Shown: piece by piece, positions 1-7,716 of the stretch
Position numbering within the stretch: position 1 is the first letter of the stretch
Layout: every line of letters begins with the position of its first letter
Source of the DNA: Paenibacillus_AP thailandensis
Lineage (GTDB): Bacteria > Bacillota > Bacilli > Paenibacillales > Paenibacillaceae
Assembly (NCBI RefSeq): GCF_042685365.1
Contig: NZ_JBHUMY010000006.1
Coordinates: 496,001-560,000, forward strand
Direction: 5' to 3'
DNA length: 64,000 nucleotides
The notes under the pieces: model-generated
Seen by the model: only the letters and a program-made list of their open reading frames with translations
Told to the model about the DNA's origin: nothing
Database searches by the model: none
Program-made: the position numbers and the translations under genes

Positions 1-381
1 GCCCACGAGTTCATTATGAGCTTGCCGAACGGTTACCGATCCGAGATCGGGCAACGCGGCGTTAAGCTGTCCGGCGGCCAGAAGCAGCGGCTTAGCATCG
101 CCCGCGTGTTTTTGAAGAATCCTCCGGTTCTTATTTTGGATGAAGCGACAAGCGCGTTGGATAACGAAAGCGAGAGTGTTATTAAGGCATCGCTGGAAAA
201 ATTGTCTCGCGGGCGGACGACGATCGTCATCGCCCATCGGCTGTCAACCATCCGTACCGCCCAGCGGATTATCGTCTTGACCGAGGACGGGATCGCGGAA
301 CAAGGGACGCACGATGCGCTGCTGGACCGGAGCGGGACGTACGCGCAGCTATACGCCAAACAATTTGAATACCAAGCCTAG
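1..381 (+). CDS. ABC transporter ATP-binding domain, C-terminal part (partial)
   Basis: This is the end of an ABC protein that enters from the left edge; the frame is open from base 1. It contains the signature LSGGQ, the Walker B LILDEATSALD and the switch histidine of IVIAHRLST, so it covers the C-terminal half of a nucleotide-binding domain. The D-loop and the closing QGTHDALL region match the MsbA/LmrA-type exporters, in which a six-helix membrane domain precedes the ATPase on one chain. That membrane part would lie outside the window, so the substrate cannot be judged. Confidence 0.9.
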   Translation, partial: AHEFIMSLPNGYRSEIGQRGVKLSGGQKQRLSIARVFLKNPPVLILDEATSALDNESESVIKASLEKLSRGRTTIVIAHRLSTIRTAQRIIVLTEDGIAEQGTHDALLDRSGTYAQLYAKQFEYQA

Positions 382-467
382 CTATCTCAATCGAGGAAAC
401 GGATCGAAACGCGCCCCCTGAGGTCAAATTCGGCTTTGCCAAGGAGGCATGATTGAAGCATTAAAGG

Positions 468-508
468 GACCTGTCTTAGGGTGGAAAACCGGGGGGAGGT
501 CTTTTTTT
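468..508 (+). terminator. possible terminator after the ABC gene
   Basis: A short stem (GACCT at 468-472 with AGGTC at 497-501) is followed at once by a run of seven T. The loop is long and the stem weak, so this is tentative; no other obvious terminator follows the ABC gene more closely. Confidence 0.35.
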
Positions 509-631
509 ATTTGACAACTCCAGCTATGGATCATATGAACATAAACGCAACAACATGAAATGGAGAAGCCTGGCATTAATTTCGTAAGTGTTTCCCGAAT
601 CTTTATCTGCTGCTTTTTTGAATTGAACCGG

Positions 632-657
632 AAGCCGCCGGTTGAGGACGGCGGCTT
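632..657. terminator. hairpin between convergent genes
   Basis: AAGCCGCC at 632-639 pairs perfectly with GGCGGCTT at 650-657 between two convergent genes. The T tract is only TTT on the plus strand, so it may be a weak or bidirectional terminator. Apart from this and the preceding stem I see nothing in 382-677. Confidence 0.4.
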
Positions 658-677
658 TACGTTCAGGCAGGCTTAAC

Positions 678-1373
678 CTAGCGTCGATCCTGCTTCTGTC
701 TCCACACAACAACAGCGATCCAAAAACAGCCGGTGGCAAGCAGAAGCCCGTGCACGATTCGGAGCGGCTGCCCGGCCATATATTGCGGTAAGAAGAGCAG
801 GAATCCGGCGGCGAGGGGAAGTCCGCTCCATTTTGGCGTCATTCGGGACTTCCAGACGGCGATCGCAATCATCGCAGAGCCGGCGGCAAGCAGTAGAAGC
901 CCGGTCACGATCAGAACGAAGCCCGGTCCGAAACGGACGTGATTCGCAAGGTTAAGCAAGGCATCGGAGTTTTGCCGGATCGCTTCTTGACCGATGGCCC
1001 GCAGCCCGAATATTTCCGCTCCGTAATACGGCAAGGTCAAGCCGGTCCCTGCATAACTGAAGACAAGACCTTTACGCGCGAGCCGTTCGCCCGCGGTACC
1101 TTGTACATAGAGGTATAGCCCGTAAAACCCGAATGTAACAAGTATAAAGGCAAATATGGCCAATACGTGGGAAACGACCCATTCTTGCGAAGCGAACGCA
1201 ATGGCGCCCTGCAGCGCAGCTTCGTCCGAGAAAGGTCTTAAAGCGGGATAAAGGACAAAGAAAACTCCGGCGATAGCAAGGGCTATAGCGAACGGCTTGA
1301 AACGGCGAGTTTTTGCAGGCAGGACTATTGACTTGATGGGTTCCTCCGATCGCATCGCTTTTCCGTTGGTCAT
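678..1373 (-). CDS. polytopic membrane protein, function unknown
   Basis: The 231-residue product has about six hydrophobic segments (around residues 27-47, 63-85, 104-125, 150-172, 180-198 and 203-222) and short polar loops, with a basic N-terminus and a basic C-terminal tail. I recognise no catalytic motif or family. A weak GGAAG precedes the ATG at 1373 by about 7 bases, and a stronger AAGGAG lies 17 bases upstream. Its promoter carries two identical palindromic operators, so it is probably kept off by a repressor encoded elsewhere. It is divergent from a MerR regulator, which has its own promoter. Confidence 0.75.
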   Translation of the reverse strand: MTNGKAMRSEEPIKSIVLPAKTRRFKPFAIALAIAGVFFVLYPALRPFSDEAALQGAIAFASQEWVVSHVLAIFAFILVTFGFYGLYLYVQGTAGERLARKGLVFSYAGTGLTLPYYGAEIFGLRAIGQEAIRQNSDALLNLANHVRFGPGFVLIVTGLLLLAAGSAMIAIAVWKSRMTPKWSGLPLAAGFLLFLPQYMAGQPLRIVHGLLLATGCFWIAVVVWRQKQDRR

Positions 1374-1420
1374 GATCAGACTTCCATCCTCTCCTTATAA
1401 ATTGGTGTTCGCTTCAAATA

Positions 1421-1477
1421 AAACTAATGAGATTAGTTTATAGTTATATCATAAAACTAATGTCATTAGTTTGTCAA
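1421..1477 (-). promoter_or_regulatory. promoter with two identical palindromic operators
   Basis: On the minus strand TTGACA (1472-1477) and TATGAT (1448-1453) are separated by 18 bases, and that spacer is filled by a palindrome with arms AAACTAAT/ATTAGTTT (1454-1472). A second copy with the same arms and a different 3-base centre lies at 1421-1439, 33 bp centre to centre, which is about three helical turns. This is the layout expected for a TetR- or MarR-type repressor that blocks the -35/-10 region of the membrane protein gene. The repressor is not adjacent. Confidence 0.75.
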
Positions 1478-1554
1478 TTCACTTTGTAAAATCTTCACAT
1501 TGCAGGGACTTGGGGTTCGGTGAAGAAATGATAACAAAAGCTGCAGCAGACCTC

Positions 1555-1585
1555 TTGCACCTTACGTTACGTCACGTTTTATACT
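1555..1585 (+). promoter_or_regulatory. MerR-type promoter with 19-bp spacer
   Basis: TTGCAC (1555-1560) and TATACT (1580-1585) are separated by 19 bases, the over-long spacing that MerR activators correct by twisting DNA. The spacer contains three ACGT units at 5-bp steps, giving overlapping dyads. It lies just upstream of the MerR gene, so autoregulation is likely. Confidence 0.55.
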
Positions 1586-1628
1586 TAAGAAGCCGGTAAT
1601 CAGCTAGCGCCAAAGAAAGGAGTGGATT

Positions 1629-2105
1629 ATGCAGCAGCAATGGAAAGTGGGGGACCTAGCCAAGTTGACGGGACTCACGGTCCGTACACTGCGGTTTTAC
1701 GATCAGATCGGTTTATTTTCGCCTTCAGGCCATTCCGGCAGCGGTCATCGGTTGTATAACGAAGCCGATATTAGACGGCTGCAGCAAATTTTGTCTCTGA
1801 AAGATTTGGGGTTATCGCTTGAAGAAATCCAGGCGCTGCTGGAAGGCCAGACCTATACGCCTGCCGAAATCGTCTCCATTCAAATCGAAAGGGTTCGCAA
1901 AACGATTAAAACCCAGCGGAAGCTGCTGGCCGCACTCGAGCGTGTGGCCGAACGAATGACCGATCAAGAGCCGCTTTCTACCGATGCTTTTATTTCACTG
2001 CTCGAATCGATGAGGTTGGCGCATGAAAAATATATCATCGAGCGCCGGATGAATTGGGAAAACCGTTTCGATCTGCTCGGAGATTTTTTAAATGAACATA
2101 AATGA
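1629..2105 (+). CDS. MerR family transcriptional regulator
   Basis: The 158-residue protein opens with the MerR winged helix-turn-helix (VGDLAKLTGLTVRTLRFYDQ, residues 7-26), has the wing GSGHRLYNEADI, and continues into a long dimerisation helix rich in charged residues (about 75-120). The C-terminal 40 residues probably bind the effector; no cysteine metal site is seen, so a metal-sensing role is unlikely. An AAAGGAG site precedes the ATG by about 7 bases. It sits 34 bases upstream of the AHSA1-domain gene and is likely co-transcribed with it from the 19-bp-spacer promoter. Confidence 0.9.
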   Translation: MQQQWKVGDLAKLTGLTVRTLRFYDQIGLFSPSGHSGSGHRLYNEADIRRLQQILSLKDLGLSLEEIQALLEGQTYTPAEIVSIQIERVRKTIKTQRKLLAALERVAERMTDQEPLSTDAFISLLESMRLAHEKYIIERRMNWENRFDLLGDFLNEHK

Positions 2106-2139
2106 CAGTTAATTAACTATGGGGAGATGAAGATAACTT

Positions 2140-3018
2140 ATGATACAACGCTCTACGAATCACTCTACCTTTCGGATTGAACGGATTTACCGGGCCGCGC
2201 CGGAACGCGTGTTTGCGGCGTGGTCGGACCGCGGCGCCAAAGCGCGCTGGTTCACGCCTGCCGAGATATTCGACTTCCGCGTCGGCGGACGGGAATACAG
2301 CCGGGGCGGCCCTTCAAGCGGACCTGTCTATACCTTTGACGCTTATTACCAGGAAATCGTCCCGAATGAACGTCTTGTATACACGTACAGCATGGACCAA
2401 GGAGAAACCCGGATATCGGTATCCGTCGCAACCGTTGAGATTGTGCCGGACGGCGATGGCACGAAGCTGATTTTTACGGAGCAGGGAACGTTTCTAGACG
2501 GACACGACACGCCGGAACAACGCGAGCATGGAACGAATATATTGCTGGACCTTCTTGGAAAATCTCTGGGGGAATATAACGCGGATACGTTCGAGCTGGT
2601 GTCCAGGAGAAGGTTCAATGTTCCCAGAAGCTTGGTATACCGGGCTTGGACCGAGCCGGACCTTCTGGCCTCATGGTGGGGGCCTAACGGGTTCACGAAT
2701 ACGTTCCACGCTTTCGACTTAAGACCGGGAGGCGTCTGGGAGTTTACGATGCACGGACCGAACGGTTCGTCCTATCCGAACCGAAACGTGTTTCAAGAAA
2801 TCGGTCCGGAGCGGATTGTGCTGCGGCATGAATCCAACCCTCGTTTTACGTTGGCTGGGGATTTTGAGGATGCGGGCAGCGGGACGGAAGTCGTTTTCCG
2901 GCAAACGTTCGAAAGCGGGGAAGACTTCAAGAAGCTTAAGCCGATATGCGAAGAAGCGAACAAACAAAATTTGGACAGGATGGGATCGCTCTTGACGAGT
3001 CTATCCATCGAAGTATGA
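2140..3018 (+). CDS. protein with two AHSA1/SRPBCC domains
   Basis: The 292-residue protein is an internal duplication of the AHSA1 (activator of Hsp90 ATPase-like) START fold. Copy 1 runs about 8-140 (IERIYRAAPERVFAAWSD, then the WFTP and FRVGG motifs). Copy 2 runs about 148-290 (FNVPRSLVYRAWTEPDLLASWWGP, FDLRPGG). The fold makes a hydrophobic cavity for small ligands; single-domain relatives are common in Bacilli and often accompany small regulators. The two-domain form, downstream of a MerR gene, may bind or sequester the MerR effector; that role is inference. Confidence 0.85.
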   Translation: MIQRSTNHSTFRIERIYRAAPERVFAAWSDRGAKARWFTPAEIFDFRVGGREYSRGGPSSGPVYTFDAYYQEIVPNERLVYTYSMDQGETRISVSVATVEIVPDGDGTKLIFTEQGTFLDGHDTPEQREHGTNILLDLLGKSLGEYNADTFELVSRRRFNVPRSLVYRAWTEPDLLASWWGPNGFTNTFHAFDLRPGGVWEFTMHGPNGSSYPNRNVFQEIGPERIVLRHESNPRFTLAGDFEDAGSGTEVVFRQTFESGEDFKKLKPICEEANKQNLDRMGSLLTSLSIEV

Positions 3019-3059
3019 ATGAAGAGGCGTTTCTTCTGCGCCATTCAGAATGCCGAGAA

Positions 3060-3102
3060 GCCCTTTGCATGCCGTTCCCGGCGTGCGAAGGGCGTTCTTT
3101 AT
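3060..3102 (+). terminator. rho-independent terminator
   Basis: GCCCTTTGCA (3060-3069) pairs with TGCGAAGGGC (3084-3093) with a single mismatch and is followed by a T-rich stretch. It closes the MerR-AHSA1 operon and lies between it and the convergent MFS gene. Confidence 0.65.
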
Positions 3103-3174
3103 TATCGACTGGAATGTCACGGCGTCAAGAGACGATTATTTGGCGGTTAGCGCAAATGAATGCGATTCAATTCG

Positions 3175-4416
3175 TTAAACCGGCACATTCGATTCATTAG
3201 CCGTAATGCTTGTCTGCCCGCGAACGGCTTCCCCTCTACGGTAGAACAGGAGGGCAAGCAACGCGATTGCCGCCATAACGAGAAATAACGTCCTTCCGCC
3301 GTAATGGCTGAGCAGCAGACCGCCAACCCATGGCCCCATGAACGCTCCCAGGTTGCTCAACGATTGCGCTCCGTAATACGTTCCTCTCATGCCGCTGGGG
3401 GCGATCCGGTCAACCAGAAGATTGGATGCCGGGAAAGCCAATATTTCGCCCAGCGTAAAGACGACCATCGAGCCTATAAAAGCGGTCCAGCTCTCCGAAA
3501 AGGCGTATCCGACATTGCCGATTGCGTACAAACAGGCGCCGACCGTCAATCCGGTTATAGGGGATACCTTCTCGGCCCATTTCGAAAGCGGCACTTGCAA
3601 AATGACAACCGTCACCGCATTGACGCTCATCATGAGAGCGAATAAAGCGACGCCTCTCTCAAATTCGCCGCCGACATATTGAGACAGATTCGAATCCATC
3701 TGCGAGTAGCTCATAGACGTCACGACTGCGCCCAATAAATAAAAACGCAGAACTTTGTCATGCCGTACGGCCTGCCAAGAGGCGGACAAGCTGGAGCCCT
3801 TCCGTTCGCCTTCGATCCGCTTGATGCCGAACCGATTCATGAGCAGAAACAGCATCGTACCATAAACCAAATAGATGCAGCCGGTCACGATAAAAGGGAG
3901 CGTGCTGTCCAATAACGCAAACAACGCGCCTAGCAGCGGGCCGACCGAAACGCCGATGTTAATGGCTAAGTAACGGAGGGAGAATACTTTGAATCGCCGT
4001 TCTTTCTCCGTCAGATCGCTCATGAGCGCTTGCGATACGGGCTCGTAGAAGGACCGGCATAATCCGTTAAGCAAGCAAAGGATGAACAGCAAGATCACAT
4101 GATGCGTCCCGGCGAAACCGAAGAAAACCAAGCACCAGCCGAACAACGCTCCGAGCAATATTTTGCGCCGGCCGAATTTATCCGACAGCGCGCCGCCGAC
4201 AAAGCCGCCGACCGTTCCGGCAAGGGCGCTTGCCCCGAGCACGAGACCGATCGTCCCGGCGTTTAAATCGGTATGATTCATCAAATAAATCGCGAGAAAA
4301 GGCATGCTCATGGAACTGGCGATTCTGGCAAGTATCGTTCCGAGGAGCAGAGAATGGACGATAGGATGATAGGAATGAATAAAGAGACGGGCGTTAGCGC
4401 TCCAACGGTCGATCAT
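3175..4416 (-). CDS. MFS transporter, 12-TM drug-efflux type
   Basis: The 413-residue protein shows the major facilitator pattern: hydrophobic helices throughout and the conserved loop 2-3 motif GGALSDKFGRRKILL (about residues 74-88), with a second-half cytoplasmic break near residues 205-215. It resembles the MdtH/YttB-like multidrug efflux group, but the substrate cannot be read from sequence. An AAGGAG site precedes the start by about 10 bases. It is divergent from the cnt operon; the 270-base gap carries the cnt promoter and Zur site and nothing suggests it belongs to that system. Confidence 0.85.
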   Translation of the reverse strand: MIDRWSANARLFIHSYHPIVHSLLLGTILARIASSMSMPFLAIYLMNHTDLNAGTIGLVLGASALAGTVGGFVGGALSDKFGRRKILLGALFGWCLVFFGFAGTHHVILLFILCLLNGLCRSFYEPVSQALMSDLTEKERRFKVFSLRYLAINIGVSVGPLLGALFALLDSTLPFIVTGCIYLVYGTMLFLLMNRFGIKRIEGERKGSSLSASWQAVRHDKVLRFYLLGAVVTSMSYSQMDSNLSQYVGGEFERGVALFALMMSVNAVTVVILQVPLSKWAEKVSPITGLTVGACLYAIGNVGYAFSESWTAFIGSMVVFTLGEILAFPASNLLVDRIAPSGMRGTYYGAQSLSNLGAFMGPWVGGLLLSHYGGRTLFLVMAAIALLALLFYRRGEAVRGQTSITANESNVPV

Positions 4417-4538
4417 AAGATATGAGCTCCTTCTGTCAAGTTGTCTTTAAATTATACCGATTTTTTATGTTCTGTGAACCAATTTCTTCCGGCTCGACGT
4501 TTTGTCGTGCCAAGATTCGAGAAAGAGAATGAAACCTA

Positions 4539-4567
4539 TTGACGGCGGCCCAAAATCTGGGTATGAT
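4539..4567 (+). promoter_or_regulatory. sigma-A promoter of the cnt operon
   Basis: TTGACG (4539-4544) and TATGAT (4562-4567) are separated by exactly 17 bases. The predicted start point is around 4574, directly before the Zur box. Confidence 0.75.
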
Positions 4568-4576
4568 GTAAACGAA

Positions 4577-4599
4577 TTAATCGTAATCATTACGATTAA
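4577..4599. promoter_or_regulatory. Zur box (zinc repressor operator)
   Basis: The core TCGTAATCATTACGA (4581-4595) matches the Firmicutes Zur consensus TCGTAATNATTACGA exactly. The perfect 11-bp arms extend to 4577 and 4599 around one central base. Its place just past the transcription start means zinc-loaded Zur would block transcription, so the operon should be induced by zinc starvation. Confidence 0.88.
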
Positions 4600-4654
4600 A
4601 CAGAAATAGCTAAGCGGAGGTTTACGAGAAAAGCACGATCGAGGGGGAGAGAAC

Positions 4655-4693
4655 ATGCCGGTTAAAAACGGGTCCAGAGGGAAGCTGCGATGA
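4655..4693 (+). CDS. 12-residue leader peptide ORF overlapping cntK start
   Basis: An ATG preceded at good distance by GGGGGAGAGAAC opens a 12-codon ORF (MPVKNGSRGKLR). Its TGA (4691-4693) overlaps the cntK ATG (4690-4692). This is the arrangement of translational coupling. The peptide is basic and not rich in His or Cys, so a classical attenuation signal is not evident. It could be a chance ORF, but its ribosome site is stronger than that of cntK. Confidence 0.45.
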   Translation: MPVKNGSRGKLR

Positions 4694-5523
4694 AACGGGA
4701 AATCGATTTTGTTAAATGCAGCCCCACGCAAAATATGACGATTCTTGTCACAACCGAGCATCGGACCGAAGAGTATGTACAGATTGCTTCAAAAATGATG
4801 TCTTATGACCATGTGTATGCCGAACAGGTCGGTTTTATCAAAAAACCGTCAACGAGGGAAGCCGCTGCGCATCTTGAAATGGCGGGAGGCGAGTTTTGCG
4901 GGAACGCCTGTATGGCGTTGGCCGCTTATATGGCATCCGAAAAGGGGATGAGCCATAACGATTCGACGACTATTCATTTGGAAGCTTCGGGGACCAACGA
5001 ATTAATCGCTTGTCAGGTGAAAAGAATCAACGACGATTATTTGTGCGAAGTGACGATGCCCGTCCCTAAAAAAATCGAGCAAAAAAACGTTCAATATGAA
5101 GGCGACGAGTTAAACCTTGCCGTTGTAAGGTATCCCGATTTTTTTCACATTGTAATCGAAACGGACCGATTCGACGACGCCATACGGGATAAGTCTCAAC
5201 AAATGGCTAAGCTGCTTGGGGCGACGTCAGGGGCGGGCTTAATCGGAGTATTGTTGTTCAAGCCCGATTCCTGCGAATTGGCTCCGCTTATCTATGTTCC
5301 GCCGTTAGGCAGCATGATTTGGGAAAGGGGATGCGGGTCGGGTACGGCATCGATTGGCGCATACCTGGCTTGGAAGACGAAAGGAGCTATTGTCGCTTCA
5401 ATTAAGCAGCCCGGCGGCACGATTCGCGTAACCGCTTTTTGTCATAATGACGAGGTCTCGGACTTGAAAATTGAAGGCACCGTCGGAATCGTAGCGCAAG
5501 GCCAAGCTTATATCGATCTTTAA
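4690..5523 (+). CDS. cntK: CntK-type histidine racemase
   Basis: The 277-residue protein has the diaminopimelate-epimerase fold used by CntK, which converts L- to D-histidine in the first step of staphylopine-type metallophore synthesis. The two catalytic cysteines are present in their expected contexts: C70 in GGEFCGNAC and C215 in ERGCGSGT. Family length is about 270. The ATG overlaps the stop of a short leader ORF and is followed 25 bases later by cntL. Its genomic partners identify it as the metallophore racemase and not DapF. Confidence 0.9.
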   Translation: MKREIDFVKCSPTQNMTILVTTEHRTEEYVQIASKMMSYDHVYAEQVGFIKKPSTREAAAHLEMAGGEFCGNACMALAAYMASEKGMSHNDSTTIHLEASGTNELIACQVKRINDDYLCEVTMPVPKKIEQKNVQYEGDELNLAVVRYPDFFHIVIETDRFDDAIRDKSQQMAKLLGATSGAGLIGVLLFKPDSCELAPLIYVPPLGSMIWERGCGSGTASIGAYLAWKTKGAIVASIKQPGGTIRVTAFCHNDEVSDLKIEGTVGIVAQGQAYIDL

Positions 5524-5548
5524 ATTTCAGTGGAGAGAGGCGAGCGGA

Positions 5549-6373
5549 TTGAACTCGACGGAAACGTTTCTGCAAATTTTGACTGAATATTTAGATAAAT
5601 TTACGAACTTGGCCGCGAAGTATGACGGCACCATTCAATACAGCAAGGAACTGGAAACGACCATCGACGGCTATTCTGCTTTCATTACGGATGAGAGGAA
5701 TCATTCAGCTTGGGAGCAGCTGGAACGGCAAGCGTCAAACGAATTTATCCGGCTTGCGGCGGAAGCAAGGAGCGTCTCGGCGCGTTGCGTCGCCATCATG
5801 GAGAAATACCGGGCGCTGAAGCTGCTGGACGGGAACGCCGGCCTAACCGATTACTTCAAAAATATCGAATCCTGCATCGAATCGGAATTCGGAAGCTTCC
5901 ACGTTACCTCCGATTCCAAGGTATTCATGGTAGGGTCGGGTTCGTTTCCGATGACGCCGCTCTTAATTGCGAAACGAACGGGCGCGGAAGTGATAGGCAT
6001 CGACATCGATGATGAGGCCGTCGAATTAGGACGCCGGGTTGTAGAACGGTTAGGCGGCGGACTGCGCATTCGTCTTGTAAATTCGTCTATCGACCATCTG
6101 GATCTAAAGAATGTGTCTCACATCATATTCAGTTCAACGGTTCCGAATAAATATGACATGCTTGAGCAGCTCCATCCTTTAACCGAAGAACGAGTGGTTG
6201 TAGCCATGAGGTACGGGGACCGGTTGAAGTCGCTTTTCAACTATCCCATGAAAGAGACGGACGGGCAAACTTGGGGGCTTGTGGAAACCGTATTGCGTCC
6301 CGGCCATGTGTTCGATGTCGCCTTGTACAAAAAAGTATCGGTGGCTAGCGGTCAGAGAAGGAGGTTTACATGA
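5549..6373 (+). CDS. cntL: CntL nicotianamine-synthase-like aminobutyrate transferase
   Basis: The 274-residue enzyme should transfer an aminobutyrate group from S-adenosylmethionine to D-histidine, giving the xNA intermediate. The SAM site is visible as VFMVGSGSFPMTPLLI (about residues 124-139), followed by an acidic GIDIDDEAVELG loop. An N-terminal helical region (1-100) matches the family. It starts with TTG behind GGAGAGAGG and its TGA overlaps the cntM start, so CntL and CntM are translated in a coupled way. Confidence 0.9.
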   Translation: MNSTETFLQILTEYLDKFTNLAAKYDGTIQYSKELETTIDGYSAFITDERNHSAWEQLERQASNEFIRLAAEARSVSARCVAIMEKYRALKLLDGNAGLTDYFKNIESCIESEFGSFHVTSDSKVFMVGSGSFPMTPLLIAKRTGAEVIGIDIDDEAVELGRRVVERLGGGLRIRLVNSSIDHLDLKNVSHIIFSSTVPNKYDMLEQLHPLTEERVVVAMRYGDRLKSLFNYPMKETDGQTWGLVETVLRPGHVFDVALYKKVSVASGQRRRFT

Positions 6374-7671
6374 GTCGTTTGAAACGGGTATTAATTGCCG
6401 GTACGGGTCCCGCTGCCATTCAATTGGCCGTCATGCTCAAAAACCGCATGAACTGCTGCGTAGCCGTTGCCGGACGAGAGTCTGTCCGCTCCGAACCTTT
6501 TTTTGCGGCGGTTCACGATAGCGGCCGGCGGATTCGCGTTGACGTTCAAAACGATAAGCATCGGCAGCTGGAAGGCGAATGCTTCGTCGATGATGTCTTT
6601 CACGGATACGGAACCGTTTCGGGCGAATGGGATACCGTTATTTTATCGGTTACAACGGATGCTTATCTCGACGTGTTGAAACAATTGGGCGAGCAACGGT
6701 TAAAACAAGTCGAATGCATCGTCTTGATTTCTCCGACCTTCGGCTCGAACAGCTTAATTCGGCGTTATATGAACCGGATACGTGCGGACGCGGAAATTAT
6801 AAGTTTTTCTACATATTTAGGCGATACGCGCCGGTTGGAGGACAAACCGCCCAGTCATGTCATCACGACCGGGGTAAAAAGAAAAGTGTACATCGGTTCG
6901 ACGAATGCCCAATCCCCCAACGTCGATAGGCTCTGCAAGTTGTATGAACAAGCGGGTATCGCCGTGGAGGTCATGCGCTCGCCGATCGAAGCGGAAACGA
7001 GGAACATCTCTTTATACGTTCACCCTCCGCTGTTTATGAACGAGTTTTCGTTAGACGTCGTCTTCGGCAGGACGGCTTCCAAGAAATACGTATACAAATT
7101 GTTCCCCGAAGGGCCGATCACGCCGCAATTGATTCGCGATATGCGAACCGCATGGAAAGAAATTACGGGCGTGATCGAACGTTTGAACATGAAAGGCGTC
7201 AATCTGCTTCAATTCATGACGGACGATAACTATCCGGTCAGAACGGAAAGCCTCCCGCGCCGCGATATCGAAAATTTCGTTCATTTGGAGCCGATCCATC
7301 AAGAGTATCTGTTGTACATCCGGTATGCGTCGCTGTTGATCGACCCGTTCTCGGAGCCGGACCGGGAGGGAAAATACTTTGACTTCTCTGCCGTCCCTTT
7401 ACGGCAAACGTTTGTTAATAAGGAAGGGTATTGGGATATCCCGCGAATGCCCAAGGAAGATTACTACCGGATCAAAATCATACAAGGCATAGCGAGATAC
7501 GTAGACGTAAGCTGCCCGACAATCGATAAGTTCATTGCCGCCTACGAGCGTAAGTTGGAGGAAGCCGCTCAAGCGCTTAAGGGAGAACGGTTATCGGATG
7601 CTTTCGTTATCCAAAGCTTTGAAGAAGATATAAAGATGATTTGCAGCGCAATAGAAGCGGGATTGATATGA
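6370..7671 (+). CDS. cntM: CntM opine dehydrogenase (staphylopine-type)
   Basis: The 433-residue enzyme reductively condenses xNA with a 2-oxo acid to finish the metallophore. It begins with a dinucleotide motif (LIAGTGPAAIQLA) and has the conserved blocks ISPTFGSNSLI, ETRNISLYVHPPLFMNEFSL and YKLFPEGPIT typical of CntM. Two specificity residues of the S. aureus enzyme are conserved: the Arg at position 33, favouring NADPH, is R36 here (GRES), and Asp150, favouring pyruvate over 2-oxoglutarate, is D152 here (STYLGDTR). With CntK present this predicts a staphylopine-like product and not the bacillopaline of P. mucilaginosus. An AGAAGGAGG site precedes the ATG. Confidence 0.92.
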   Translation: MSRLKRVLIAGTGPAAIQLAVMLKNRMNCCVAVAGRESVRSEPFFAAVHDSGRRIRVDVQNDKHRQLEGECFVDDVFHGYGTVSGEWDTVILSVTTDAYLDVLKQLGEQRLKQVECIVLISPTFGSNSLIRRYMNRIRADAEIISFSTYLGDTRRLEDKPPSHVITTGVKRKVYIGSTNAQSPNVDRLCKLYEQAGIAVEVMRSPIEAETRNISLYVHPPLFMNEFSLDVVFGRTASKKYVYKLFPEGPITPQLIRDMRTAWKEITGVIERLNMKGVNLLQFMTDDNYPVRTESLPRRDIENFVHLEPIHQEYLLYIRYASLLIDPFSEPDREGKYFDFSAVPLRQTFVNKEGYWDIPRMPKEDYYRIKIIQGIARYVDVSCPTIDKFIAAYERKLEEAAQALKGERLSDAFVIQSFEEDIKMICSAIEAGLI

Positions 7672-7716
7672 AAGAAAATTAAAGAAAATAACGGGCACAA
7701 CCCAGGGGGATCGAAC

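Noticed and set aside
4690..5523. Reading the cntK gene as diaminopimelate epimerase (dapF)
   Set aside because: Fold and cysteines are shared, but the direct neighbours cntL and cntM in the standard order make the histidine racemase assignment far better.
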